Below, in pieces: positions 39,336-47,901 of a stretch of DNA of 64,000 nucleotides. Made by a program: the position numbers and the translations under genes. Source of the stretch: Ramlibacter sp. Leaf400. Its GTDB lineage: Bacteria > Pseudomonadota > Gammaproteobacteria > Burkholderiales > Burkholderiaceae_C. Location of the stretch: assembly GCF_001424545.1 (NCBI RefSeq), contig NZ_LMQL01000014.1, forward strand, positions 124,001 through 188,000, read 5' to 3'. The notes under the pieces are model-generated. The model ran no database searches and was not told where the DNA came from. It saw only the letters and a list, made by a program, of their open reading frames with translations. Within the stretch, counting starts at the first letter, position 1. Every line of letters begins with the position of its first letter.

Positions 39336-40087
39336 GCGATGCGGTCCTGCCAGGCGAGCAGCCGGCGCGTGGCCACGCGCAGCAGCAGGTCCATGACCAG
39401 CGCGACGAAGCCGATGCAGATGATGCCCACGTAGATGATGTCCAGCTGGAAGAACGAGGACGCGTTCTGGATCAGCGCGCCCAGCCCCTGCTGCGCGGCG
39501 ATCAGCTCCGAGGCGACCAGCGTGGCCCAGGCCACGCCCAGCGCCACGCGCACGGCGGTGAGGATGTGCGGCACCGTCAGCGGCACGATGACCTTGGCGA
39601 AGATCTCGGTGTCGCTGGCCCCGAGCGTGCGCGCCACCTTGATGAAGATCGGGCTGATCTGGGCGATGCCCTCGTACATCACGATCACGCCGGCGAAGAA
39701 CGAGGCGTAGAACAGGATGGCGGTCTTGGCCGCCTCGCCGATGCCGAAGTAGACGATCACCAGCGGGATCAGCGCGATGGGCGGCAGCGCGCGGAAGAAG
39801 TTGATCACCGGGTCCATGAAGCGGCGCAGCCCCCGGTACCAGCCCAGGCAGAAGCCCACCGGCACCGCCAGCGAAACCCCCAGCAGCACGCCCAGGAACA
39901 CGCGCTGCGTGGACATCAGCACGTCCTGCCACAGGCGGCCCTGCGACAGCTCGAGGAACTTGCTGAACACCTGGTGCGGCGCCGGCACCAGGGCCGGGTT
40001 GATGAAGCCGCTGGCGCGGATGGCGTACCAGACCGCGAGGATCAGCAGCCACGGCGCCAGCAGCCAGAGGACGTTTCTACCCAGCAT
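39332..40087 (-). CDS. ABC transporter permease (SsuC/TauC type)
   Basis: The 251-residue protein has about six membrane segments and the EAA-like cytoplasmic loop VIVPLTVPHILTAVRVALGVAWA that docks with the ATPase. It is the first gene of the transporter-GMC operon and is divergent from the gntR gene. A 13-bp tandem duplication covers its start codon, placing a second out-of-frame ATG 13 bases upstream; the copy at 40087 leads into the protein. Confidence 0.9.
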   Translation of the reverse strand: MLGRNVLWLLAPWLLILAVWYAIRASGFINPALVPAPHQVFSKFLELSQGRLWQDVLMSTQRVFLGVLLGVSLAVPVGFCLGWYRGLRRFMDPVINFFRALPPIALIPLVIVYFGIGEAAKTAILFYASFFAGVIVMYEGIAQISPIFIKVARTLGASDTEIFAKVIVPLTVPHILTAVRVALGVAWATLVASELIAAQQGLGALIQNASSFFQLDIIYVGIICIGFVALVMDLLLRVATRRLLAWQDRIA

Positions 40088-40100
40088 TTCTACCCAGCAT
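40075..40100 (-). repeat. 13-bp tandem duplication of the permease start region
   Basis: Two exact head-to-tail copies of ATGCTGGGTAGAA on the minus strand (40088-40100 and 40075-40087). The upstream copy opens a seven-codon reading frame (MLGRNAG) ending in TAG at 40077-40079, overlapping the true start. A recent duplication, or a small upstream frame that tunes translation, would both explain it. Confidence 0.85.
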
Positions 40101-40119
40101 CCGGGCCCGGGAAGGCCTG

Positions 40120-40148
40120 TTTACCTAACATCCTATCGATAGTACTAT
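40120..40148 (+). promoter_or_regulatory. gntR promoter with overlapping palindromic operators
   Basis: TTTACC (40120-40125), a 17-bp spacer and TACTAT (40143-40148) form a promoter whose start point would fall at about the GTG start codon at 40155, suggesting a leaderless message. Two perfect palindromes overlap in it: CTATCGATAG (40133-40142) in the spacer and ATAGTACTAT (40139-40148) over the -10 box. They are good candidates for the GntR operator, and could also control the divergent transporter operon. Confidence 0.65.
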
Positions 40149-40154
40149 TTCACC

Positions 40155-40901
40155 GTGCGCGCCACAACCCCGACATCCCTGGCCCCGCTCCTGGACAGCG
40201 CCGTGCCGATGTACCAGCAGCTGGCCGACCTGATGCGCTCGCGCATCGAGCGCGGGCAGTGGCCGCGCGAGCACCGCCTGCCGTCCCTCGAGGAGCTGAT
40301 GCGCGAGTTCGGCGTCGCCCGGGTCACGGTGCGCCAGGCCATCGACGTGCTCGCCCGCCAGGGCCTGCTGTCGCCGCAGCGCGGGCGCGGCACCTTCGTC
40401 ACCGGCGAGCCGGAGCGCAAGCGCATCATCAACGTGGTCACCTCCCTGAGCGAGCTGGCCCGGGTGTACGAGGACACGCAGCCGCGCATCGTGAACATCG
40501 ACGAGTCGGTCACGTCGGCGCCGCTGTCGCTGGCCGAAGGCACGCCGGCGGAGCGCTACGCCTACATGCGGCGCGTGCACCTGCGCGACGGCAAGCCCTA
40601 CTGCGTGATCGACATCTACCTGGACGAGCGCATCTTCCGCCAGGCGCGCTCGCGCTTTCGCAACAACACGGTGATCCCCATCCTGACGTCCATGCCCGGC
40701 GTGGACATCCACATCGCGCACCAGGTCCTCACCATCGCCACCGCCGACCTGGTGGTGGCCCACCACCTGGAGCTGCAGGTCAACGCGCCGGTGGCCGAGG
40801 TGCGGCGCATCTTCAAGGACCGCGAAGGCGTGGTCATCTACCTGGCCGACGTCACCTACCGCGGCGACGCCATCCGCCTCGAAATGGACCTCAAGCCGTG
40901 A
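40155..40901 (+). CDS. GntR-family regulator with UTRA domain
   Basis: The 248-residue regulator has a GntR winged helix (PMYQQLADLMRSRIERGQW, LMREFGVARVTVRQAIDVLA, residues 18-85) and a UTRA effector domain of the HutC subfamily to residue 248. It starts with GTG and its stop overlaps the GTG start of the mandelate-racemase-family gene (GTGA). It is divergent from the transporter-GMC operon and so probably controls both sides. The effector is unknown. Confidence 0.88.
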   Translation: MRATTPTSLAPLLDSAVPMYQQLADLMRSRIERGQWPREHRLPSLEELMREFGVARVTVRQAIDVLARQGLLSPQRGRGTFVTGEPERKRIINVVTSLSELARVYEDTQPRIVNIDESVTSAPLSLAEGTPAERYAYMRRVHLRDGKPYCVIDIYLDERIFRQARSRFRNNTVIPILTSMPGVDIHIAHQVLTIATADLVVAHHLELQVNAPVAEVRRIFKDREGVVIYLADVTYRGDAIRLEMDLKP

Positions 40902-42043
40902 ACCTCCGACCGCTGCCCAGCCTTCCCGTCCGCCCGGTGCGGGTCCAGGCCTTCGTGCTGCGCGCCCCGATCGCCACGCCGGTGCAGACCTCCTTCGGGA
41001 CCATGCACGACCGGCCCGCCCTCTTCGTGCGCGTCGAGGACGAGGACGGCGCCTTCGGCTGGGGCGAGGTGTGGTGCAACTTCCCCTCCTGCGGCGCGGA
41101 ACACCGCGCCCGCCTGGTGGAGACGGTGCTCGCACCGCTGCTGACGGCGCGCGCCTGGCCGGATCCGGCCGAGGCCTTCGAATCGCTCTCGCGCGCCACG
41201 GCGGTGCTGGCCCTCCAGTCGGGCGAGCCGGGGCCGATCGCGCAGGCGATCGCGGGCCTGGACCTCGCGCTCTGGGACCTGTGCGCCCGCCGCGCCGGGC
41301 AGCCGCTCTGGCAGCTCCTGGGCGGTGAAGGCGACGAGGTCGCGGTCTATGCCAGCGGCATCAACCCGACGAACCCCGAGCGCATCGTCGCCGAGCGCCA
41401 CGACGACGGCTACCGCGCCTTCAAGCTCAAGATCGGCTTCGGCCGCGAGCGAGACCTGGCCAACCTGGCCACGCTGCGCCGCCAGTGGCCCGGGCTGCCG
41501 CTGATGACCGATGCCAACCAGGCCTGGACCCTGGCCGAGACGCTGGACATGCTGCCGGCGCTGGAAGGCTTCGGCCTGGGCTGGCTGGAGGAGCCGTTGC
41601 GCGCCGACCGCCCCTGGAGCGAATGGCAGCAGCTCGCGGCCGCGGGCACGGTGCCGCTGGCCGGCGGCGAGAACGTCTCGGGCCACGAGGCCTTCGACGC
41701 CGCGATAGCCAGCGGCGCGCTGCGCGTGCTGCAGCCGGACATCGCCAAGTGGGGCGGCATCTCGGGCTGCTGGCCGGTGGTGCAGCGTGGGCTGGCGTCG
41801 GGGCTGCGCTACTGCCCGCACTACCTGGGCGGCGGCATCGGCCTGCTGGCCTCGGCCCACCTGCTGGCGGCGGTGCAGGCGCCCGCGGGCATGCTGGAGG
41901 TCGACGCCAATCCCAATCCGCTGCGCACGCTGCTGGCGCCGGTGTTCACCCGGCCGCAGGAAGGCCGCTGCCGGCTGGGCACCGCCCCGGGCCTGGGCAT
42001 CGTGCCCGACCTGGATGCCGTGCGCCGCGAAATCCGCGCGTAG
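40898..42043 (+). CDS. Mandelate racemase/muconate lactonising enzyme family protein
   Basis: The 381-residue enolase-superfamily enzyme has the general-base motif K176-L-K178, metal ligands D205, E231 or E232 and E258, and a His-Asp dyad D281 and H308 with the same 27-residue spacing as in mandelate racemase. It should abstract the proton next to a carboxylate, as in racemisation or dehydration of hydroxy or sugar acids. The GTG start overlaps the gntR stop. With the divergent transporter and GMC oxidoreductase it forms a small catabolic locus for an unidentified acid. Confidence 0.85.
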   Translation: MNLRPLPSLPVRPVRVQAFVLRAPIATPVQTSFGTMHDRPALFVRVEDEDGAFGWGEVWCNFPSCGAEHRARLVETVLAPLLTARAWPDPAEAFESLSRATAVLALQSGEPGPIAQAIAGLDLALWDLCARRAGQPLWQLLGGEGDEVAVYASGINPTNPERIVAERHDDGYRAFKLKIGFGRERDLANLATLRRQWPGLPLMTDANQAWTLAETLDMLPALEGFGLGWLEEPLRADRPWSEWQQLAAAGTVPLAGGENVSGHEAFDAAIASGALRVLQPDIAKWGGISGCWPVVQRGLASGLRYCPHYLGGGIGLLASAHLLAAVQAPAGMLEVDANPNPLRTLLAPVFTRPQEGRCRLGTAPGLGIVPDLDAVRREIRA

Positions 42044-42070
42044 CGACCCGCGGCCCCGGCTCCGCCCGCC

Positions 42071-42220
42071 TCAGGCCGACACCCGGTTGTACCGCTCGAT
42101 CTGGCAGGCGTAGGAAGCCTCGCCTTGCGTGGCGCAGGGCGACGCGGTGGACGGCGGCTGCATGAAGCCGGTGCAGCCGGCGAGCGCGAGCAGCAGGACG
42201 AGAGCCGATGCCTTGGCCAT
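42071..42220 (-). CDS. Small lipoprotein
   Basis: The 49-residue protein has a lipobox, LALAGC at 12-17, after a short charged and hydrophobic signal, leaving a mature peptide of about 33 residues with two more Cys. The ATG at 42220 follows AGGAGCG. I recognise no family; Comamonadaceae encode many such small envelope lipoproteins. The divergent region 42221-42449 holds nothing else that I can identify. Confidence 0.65.
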   Translation of the reverse strand: MAKASALVLLLALAGCTGFMQPPSTASPCATQGEASYACQIERYNRVSA

Positions 42221-42449
42221 GTTCGCTCCTTCTTCTGGGTGGGAAGCCCACCGCGAATGTACGCCGCGGCCTGCGGCCGGGCTGGGCCAGCTCGGCGTGG
42301 CGCGCGATACGTTCGAAATACAAATCGGTGGATCGCTGAAGTCGAACGAATACGGGCGGCGGCCAGAGTACGGGCTCCCAAACAGGGACCGGCGAAGCGA
42401 GGAGCGAGCCCGCCGGCCCCGACTGTCCACCCCGCTCCCGGAGAAGACC

Positions 42450-42836
42450 ATGAACCGCATCGCATCCGCCCTCGCCTTCGCCAGCAGCGCCGCCGCCGCT
42501 GCGCTGGCTGCCTTCGCCATGTCCGGCAGCGCCTATGCCGAGACGCCCACGATCGACACCACCAAGTTCACCAGCATGCGCAGCCGTGCCGAAGTGCGCA
42601 GCGAAGCCCTGGCCGACCGTGCCCGCCTGTCGAGCGCCGGCTCGGAATGGCTGACCCAGCAGAGCGGGCCGCTGCCGCGCAGCGGCATGACCCGGGCGCA
42701 GGCGCGTGCCGAGTACATCGCCGACAGGGATGAGGTGCTGGCCCGCAATTCGGAAATCGGCGATACGTCGCGCTTCGCCTCGGCGAAGGGTCGCGCCACA
42801 ATGCCCACGATGCTGGCCGGGCAGCCGGCGCGTTGA
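42450..42836 (+). CDS. Exported DUF4148-like protein
   Basis: The 128-residue protein has a Sec signal peptide (MNRIASALAF to SAYA, cleavage near residue 30). The mature part contains two copies of a motif like SRAEVRSEALADRA and TRAQARAEYIADRDEV, typical of small DUF4148-type periplasmic proteins of betaproteobacteria whose role is unknown. The ATG follows GGAGAAG. Confidence 0.75.
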   Translation: MNRIASALAFASSAAAAALAAFAMSGSAYAETPTIDTTKFTSMRSRAEVRSEALADRARLSSAGSEWLTQQSGPLPRSGMTRAQARAEYIADRDEVLARNSEIGDTSRFASAKGRATMPTMLAGQPAR

Positions 42837-42918
42837 CGTGCGACGGGGCGTGCAGCAGCGCCTCCCTAGCCACGGCCTCCGCGCGGCGCAGCCTGCGCGG
42901 ACGCCCCGGAGGGCCGAC

Positions 42919-45543
42919 ATGAACACGCGAGTGCCGAACCTCGAAGCCTGCCCCGTACGCCCCCCCGAGGCCCAGGCCGAGGCGTTGCGGCGCGCGGCCG
43001 TCGCGGTCGCCCATCCCAACCATGCCGAGCTGTTCGCCGTGCTGGCGCGCGAGCTGGCGGCCCTGCTGGAGGTCGCCCTCGTGCTGGTGGCGGTCTACTC
43101 CGAGGATTCGCGCAGCAAGATGCGCACGCTGGCGGTCAGCCTGGATGGCCGGGCCCGACCGAACTTCGGCTTCCACCTGGAGGACCTGGGCTTCTCGCCC
43201 GAGCCCGGCCCTTCCTACCAGTTCCTGCCGACCGGCGCCCGCCCACGGCTGGGGCGCGGCAGCCTCTTCGCGCGGGCCCGCATGGACTCGCTGGCGGCCT
43301 TCCCGCTGACCGACAGCGGCGGCGAGCCGCTCGGCCTGCTGCTGGCCATGAACCGCCGCCCGATGGACCACTGCCTGGCCAGCCACGTGGAGACCATGCT
43401 CGGGCTGTTCGGCACCCGCGCCTGCGCCGAGATCGAGCGGCAGCGCACCGAGGAGACGTTGCGCGCGGTCGCCCTGGCCGTCTCCGCCGCGGGCAGCGAC
43501 ACCGTGTTCGACGAACTGGTGCGCCTCCTGGCCACCATCCTGCACGTGGACGTGGCCGTGGTGGCGCGGCACGAGCCTTCCGAGCCCGAGGGCATGCGCA
43601 TCCTGGCCCTGTACTGCGACGGCCACGTGATGCGCGACATGAGCTATTCGCTGGTCGGCACGCCCTGCGCCACGGTGCTGGGCCAGCACTTCCGCGCCTA
43701 CCCCAAGGGCCTGCAAGCCCTTTTTCCCGGCGATCGCGAGCTGCGCGAGCTCGGCTGCCAGGGCTACGCCGGCCATCCGCTCACGGCCCTGGACGGCACG
43801 CCCATCGGCATCGTCTCGGTGGCCTCGCGCCGGCCGCTCACGCAGGTGGGCCGCCTGCGGGCCACGCTCGAGATCTTCGCCGTGCGCTGCGCCGCCGAAG
43901 TGGAGCGGCTGCGCGCCAGCGAATCGCAGAAGCTGGCCATGGAGGACCTGCGCCAGCGCGAACGCGAACTGCAGCGCAGCGAGGAGCAGTACCGCACCAT
44001 CTTCAATGCGTCCGTCGACCCGATGGCGCTGCGCGACGCGCGCTTTCGCGTCGTCGACGTCAACGCCACCTACGAGGCCATGACGGGCTATTCGCGGGCC
44101 GAGGTGATCGGCCTGGACCGCGTGCTGGCCAATCCCGAGCATGCCGGCGCGGCCATCCGCGCGATGCACGAGCAGGCCCTGGTGGGCGCCACCGTGCGGC
44201 TGGAGACGCAGCTGCTGCGGCGCGACGGCCACCGCTACGACCTGGAACTGCGCGGCGTGCCCATCACGCACCGCGGCCAGCCGCACGTGCTGTACATCGG
44301 GCGCGACGTCACCGAGCGCGCCGCGGCCGAGCGGCGCCGCTCCGAACTCGAACGCCAGCTGCGCCAGGCCCAGAAGATGGAGGCCATCGGCCAGCTCACC
44401 GGCGGCCTGGCGCACGACTTCAACAACATCCTGACCACGGTGCTCGGCTACATCGGCATGGCGCAGGAGCGTCCCAGCATCGCGGCCGACCCGCCGCTGG
44501 CAAGGCAGCTGGAGCAGGCCCGGCTGGCGGCCGAGCGGGCGCGCGAACACGTGGCGCAGCTGCTGTCGTTCTCCAGCCCGCGGCGCGGCGAGCGCAAGCT
44601 GCTCGCGCCGCCGCAACTGGCGGCCCAGGTGCTGCAACTGCTGCGACCCAACCTGCCCACGTCGATCGCGGTCGACTGGCAGCCTCCGCCCGACACGGCG
44701 CCATTGCCGCCGGTGGTGGCCGACCCGGTGCAGTTCGAGCAGGCGCTGCTCAACCTGTGCCTGAACGCGCGCGATGCCATCGGCGAGCAGGGCACGATCC
44801 GCCTGCGCACCGGCCATGCGCCGGCCGCCGGCCACTGCGCCTCCTGCAGCGCGCGGCTGGACACCGACCGCTGGGTGTACTTCGAGGTGGCGGACGACGG
44901 CCTGGGCATGAGCCGGGAGGTGACCGAGCGCATGTTCGAGCCCTTCTTCACCACCAAGGACGTGGGCCGCGGCACCGGCATGGGCCTGGCGATGGTGCAC
45001 GGCATCGTGCACGACCACGGCGGCCACCTGCAGGTCCGGTCCGCGCCAGGTCGAGGCACCACGTTCCGGGTGCTGCTGCCCGCCGGCGAACAGCAGTGCG
45101 AAACGGAGCAGGCCGCGTCTTCGGCGTCGCCCGCGAGCAGCGCCCCCTTGCGGGGCCGCGTGCTGCTGGTCGAGGACGAGCCCATCGTCAGCGCCTTCAT
45201 GAGCGAGCTGATGGGCGGCTGGGGCCTGGACGTCGTGCACGAGTGCGACCCGCTCGCGGCCGCGCGGCGGCTGATCGCGCACGGCGAGCCCTTCTCGCTG
45301 CTGCTCACCGACCAGACCATGCCCGGCATGACAGGGCTGGCCCTCGCCCGCCATGCGACGCGCGAGCGGCCCGGCCTGCCGGTGCTGCTGTACACGGGCA
45401 ATGCCTCCGATGTCAGCGAGGAGGAACTTTCGGCCTGCGGCGTGGCCAGCCTGCTGCGCAAGCCGATCGACGCGGCCGTGCTGCGGCCGCTGCTGGGCGA
45501 GCTGCTCGGCGCTGCGCAAGTCGTTGAAACACAAGCCCTCTGA
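42919..45543 (+). CDS. GAF-GAF-PAS hybrid histidine kinase with receiver
   Basis: The 874-residue soluble protein has two GAF-like sensor domains (about 20-165 and 175-335), a PAS domain (about 354-470), a HisKA domain with H499 in [11 protein letters not shown], an HATPase_c domain ([24 protein letters not shown]) and a C-terminal receiver with D798 in LLTDQTMPG. The kinase type (HDFNN) often works with CheY-like receivers. It starts after GGAGG. The OmpR-type regulator gene follows 78 bp later and may be its partner. A CASC motif in the ATPase region is unusual. Confidence 0.88.
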   Translation: MNTRVPNLEACPVRPPEAQAEALRRAAVAVAHPNHAELFAVLARELAALLEVALVLVAVYSEDSRSKMRTLAVSLDGRARPNFGFHLEDLGFSPEPGPSYQFLPTGARPRLGRGSLFARARMDSLAAFPLTDSGGEPLGLLLAMNRRPMDHCLASHVETMLGLFGTRACAEIERQRTEETLRAVALAVSAAGSDTVFDELVRLLATILHVDVAVVARHEPSEPEGMRILALYCDGHVMRDMSYSLVGTPCATVLGQHFRAYPKGLQALFPGDRELRELGCQGYAGHPLTALDGTPIGIVSVASRRPLTQVGRLRATLEIFAVRCAAEVERLRASESQKLAMEDLRQRERELQRSEEQYRTIFNASVDPMALRDARFRVVDVNATYEAMTGYSRAEVIGLDRVLANPEHAGAAIRAMHEQALVGATVRLETQLLRRDGHRYDLELRGVPITHRGQPHVLYIGRDVTERAAAERRRSELERQLRQAQKMEAIGQLTGGLAHDFNNILTTVLGYIGMAQERPSIAADPPLARQLEQARLAAERAREHVAQLLSFSSPRRGERKLLAPPQLAAQVLQLLRPNLPTSIAVDWQPPPDTAPLPPVVADPVQFEQALLNLCLNARDAIGEQGTIRLRTGHAPAAGHCASCSARLDTDRWVYFEVADDGLGMSREVTERMFEPFFTTKDVGRGTGMGLAMVHGIVHDHGGHLQVRSAPGRGTTFRVLLPAGEQQCETEQAASSASPASSAPLRGRVLLVEDEPIVSAFMSELMGGWGLDVVHECDPLAAARRLIAHGEPFSLLLTDQTMPGMTGLALARHATRERPGLPVLLYTGNASDVSEEELSACGVASLLRKPIDAAVLRPLLGELLGAAQVVETQAL

Positions 45544-45621
45544 GTGTTGGCGCCCGCACACGGTGTAACGACCGTGTAAGGCATGAGCGTTCGCGGGCCG
45601 CCCTGTGCAGAATCCGGCCGA

Positions 45622-46398
45622 ATGAACGACGTGCGCACGCGGCTGCTCGTGGTGGACGACGATCCGTCCATCCGGGCCATGCTGCGCGAGTACCTCGAGG
45701 GCCACGGCTTCGCGGTGGCCGAGGCGGGCAACGGCGCTCAGATGCGCGAGCACATGCAAGCCGCCGTGCCGCATGCGGTGCTGCTCGACGTCGCACTGCC
45801 GGGCGAGGACGGCCTGGTGCTGGCCCGCTTCCTGCGCGAACACTACGACCTCGGTCTCATCATGGTCACCGCCTCGGCCGAGGTGGTGGACCGCGTGGTC
45901 GGCCTGGAGCTGGGCGCCGACGACTACGTGACCAAGCCGTTCGACCTGCGCGAGTTGCTGGCGCGGCTCAAGAGCGTGCTGCGGCGCGTGCAGGCCCGGC
46001 AGCCGCCGAAGGCGACCGCCGAGGTGCACGGCCAGCAACAGCAGCAGCCGCAGTCGCCGTCGCAGCAGCAGTCCGAGGTCGCTCGCCTGCAGCGCTTCGG
46101 CCGCTGCGAGGTCGACCTGGAAGCGCACCGCATGTTCGACGTCGACGGTGCCGAGGTGACCCTCACGCCGATGGAATACCAGCTGCTCGCGGCCTTCCTG
46201 GCCAATCCCAACCGCGTGCTCACGCGCGACCAGCTGCTGCTGCGCACGCGCAACCGCGAATGGGAGCCGTTCGACCGCTCCATCGACATCCGCATCGGCC
46301 GCCTGCGCCGCAAGGTCGAGCCCGATCCGGACGGCGACCCGCGCTGCATCCGCACCGTGCGCAACGCGGGCTACATGTACGTGCCCAACGGCAAGTAG
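45622..46398 (+). CDS. OmpR-family response regulator
   Basis: The 258-residue regulator has a receiver domain (acidic pocket D12-D14, phosphoacceptor D56, K105) and a C-terminal OmpR/PhoB winged helix (about 160-258, TLTPMEYQLLAAFLANPNRV, RTVRNAGYMYV). The linker at about 135-150 is Gln-rich (QQQQQPQSPSQQQ), longer than usual and encoded by a CAG/CAA run. It probably receives phosphate from the upstream hybrid kinase. The ATG at 45622 is chosen because the receiver starts at once. Confidence 0.88.
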   Translation: MNDVRTRLLVVDDDPSIRAMLREYLEGHGFAVAEAGNGAQMREHMQAAVPHAVLLDVALPGEDGLVLARFLREHYDLGLIMVTASAEVVDRVVGLELGADDYVTKPFDLRELLARLKSVLRRVQARQPPKATAEVHGQQQQQPQSPSQQQSEVARLQRFGRCEVDLEAHRMFDVDGAEVTLTPMEYQLLAAFLANPNRVLTRDQLLLRTRNREWEPFDRSIDIRIGRLRRKVEPDPDGDPRCIRTVRNAGYMYVPNGK

Positions 46399-46448
46399 CG
46401 CGCGCACGCGGCAGGCCTGGGCTGAGCGAGTCGATCACCCACCAGCCC

Positions 46449-46754
46449 ATGGACCAACGCGACGAAACGGCTCTCCAGACCCGGTTGGTGCGCGTGCGCG
46501 GCCGGGTGCAGGGCGTGGGCTACCGGTATGCCTGCGTGCAGCAGGCCCGCGCGCTGGGCATCACGGGCTGGGTGCGCAACAGGGCCGACGATTCGGTCGA
46601 GGCGATGCTGCAGGGCAACCCGATCCAGCTGGCCAGCATGTGCCAGTGGATGGAGCACGACGTGCCCGCGGCGCGGGTCGAGCGCATCGACGTCGACGAG
46701 GTGCGGCCGCCGCCCCCGCGCCTGGACCGCTTCGAGCAGCGGCCCAGCGAGTGA
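46449..46754 (+). CDS. acyP: Acylphosphatase
   Basis: The 101-residue protein has the acylphosphatase signature VRGRVQGVGYRYACVQQA with catalytic R26 and GWVRNRADDSVE with N44. It hydrolyses acyl phosphates such as carbamoyl or succinyl phosphate. The length is usual for the family. It stands between the response regulator and a GYD-domain gene on the same strand. Confidence 0.9.
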   Translation: MDQRDETALQTRLVRVRGRVQGVGYRYACVQQARALGITGWVRNRADDSVEAMLQGNPIQLASMCQWMEHDVPAARVERIDVDEVRPPPPRLDRFEQRPSE

Positions 46755-46807
46755 ACCGGCCAGCCGATTGATTTTCCGACGCGTCGTCGGTTCGAAGGAG
46801 AAGGTAA

Positions 46808-47134
46808 ATGCCGCTCTACCTCACCCGGTTCAACTACACGCCCGCCACCTGGGCCAGGCTCATCCGGAACCCGGAGGACCGCCGCAATGCGGCCAGGGAG
46901 TACGTCGAATCGGTCGGCGGCAAGCTGCACGGCTTCTGGTACGCCTTCGGCGAGCACGACGGCTACAACCTGTGGGAGGCGCCGGACAACGTGTCGATGG
47001 CTTCCACCGTGCTTGCGATCAACGCGGGCGGCGCGATGAACTCCATTCAGACCACGGTGCTGATGACCGTCGAGGAGACGATGGCGGCCATGCAGAAGGC
47101 CAACCAGATCAAGTACCGGCCGCCGGGGCAGTAG
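46808..47134 (+). CDS. GYD-domain protein
   Basis: This 108-residue protein contains the GYD motif in FGEHDGYNLWEAPDN (about 48-62) within a small alpha-beta domain. The family is widespread and uncharacterised, with a ferredoxin-like dimeric fold inferred. A strong AAGGAGAAGG ribosome site precedes the ATG. It is the last normal high-GC gene before the RHS island. Confidence 0.85.
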   Translation: MPLYLTRFNYTPATWARLIRNPEDRRNAAREYVESVGGKLHGFWYAFGEHDGYNLWEAPDNVSMASTVLAINAGGAMNSIQTTVLMTVEETMAAMQKANQIKYRPPGQ

Positions 47135-47170
47135 GTTCTGCCTCTCGGGCTGCTCAGATCTGAACGGTTG

Positions 47171-47400
47171 TCATTCCGGTCCTTGCTGCTTAGGGGGGAT
47201 CGGTCCTGTGCCCAAGGCCAACTGGCGGGTCTCATCACCTTCGTAGTCTCGATCCATGATCAGATGGAGGGGACGGCTGGTGGGCCCCGGGCTCTGAATT
47301 AAACGCCTGCCTTCGTGTGCGTCGTGAGCCTGTCCTGGCGACAGGCAAAAAGTTGCGGCCGTCCGAGCGTCCGCGGCAACTGGTCGGGCGTGATCTCCAT
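47171..47400 (-). pseudogene. IS5-type transposase relic
   Basis: A decayed fragment whose translation keeps the middle of an IS5-family transposase: VAADARTA, LSPGQAHDAHEGRRL, then LHLIMDRDYEGDETRQLAL. It stops where an intact protein would continue with VPPKANR-like sequence. A start like MEITPDQ lies at 47400 in a neighbouring frame, as if most of the N-terminal half had been deleted. No terminal inverted repeats are evident. It borders the RHS island and is the only trace of a mobile element seen. Confidence 0.7.
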
Positions 47401-47450
47401 GCGCCAAGCGTCTCACACGGCTATGCTTGGCTCGCTAGTGTTAACACGCC

Positions 47451-47891
47451 CTAGTTGGGGAGGCGCCAAAAGTGGATGGGGCTGGTGGGCGTGCCAATTG
47501 CGAAGAGCCCTCCATCGCCGCAGCGATACGATGTGAAGCCACTTGGGTTGAAGCGATCCTTCGTCAGATCGCCGGGCCACCAAGTGCTGACACGCCCCAC
47601 GGGGACGTCTTCCACGCGAAGTTCGGCCTTGGAGCACACTCGGGCAATTTCGTCCACTTCACGCGGGCCAGCTCTGAATTGCATCCAGACCGCGTTTGTG
47701 TCTAAGTTCGTTTCGAGCTTAATCGCTCTCACATCATTGGGGAGAGACTCGGAAACCCAGCCCTTGGTGATAACTCCATCTGCACGGAGCGAAGCGCCGT
47801 CAGCATATTCGCGCTGCACCATGTCCGTGCGGCTGCATCCGATCACCACCCCCGCAGCAACGAACAGGATCCACTTCCATCTGATCCACAT
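47451..47891 (-). CDS. Small lipoprotein downstream of RHS (candidate immunity protein)
   Basis: The 146-residue protein has a lipoprotein signal with lipobox VVIGC (Cys near residue 19) and a mature part with the pattern WVSESLPNDVRAIKLETNLDTNAVW, which I have seen in uncharacterised lipoproteins but cannot name. It starts 10 bp after the RHS stop codon, on the same strand, which is where immunity genes of polymorphic toxins lie. Its GC content is lower than that of the surrounding genes, as for the RHS tip. An immunity role is inferred from position only. Confidence 0.65.
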   Translation of the reverse strand: MWIRWKWILFVAAGVVIGCSRTDMVQREYADGASLRADGVITKGWVSESLPNDVRAIKLETNLDTNAVWMQFRAGPREVDEIARVCSKAELRVEDVPVGRVSTWWPGDLTKDRFNPSGFTSYRCGDGGLFAIGTPTSPIHFWRLPN

Positions 47892-47901
47892 GGTCAATCT
47901 T

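Noticed and set aside
42568..46407. A 1279-codon open frame on the minus strand, and similar long frames opposite other genes (for example 10013-12634 and 6864-10148)
   Set aside because: They lie antisense or out of frame to well-supported genes, have Arg-, Ala-, Gly- and His-rich composition with no recognisable domain, and are expected from high GC content.
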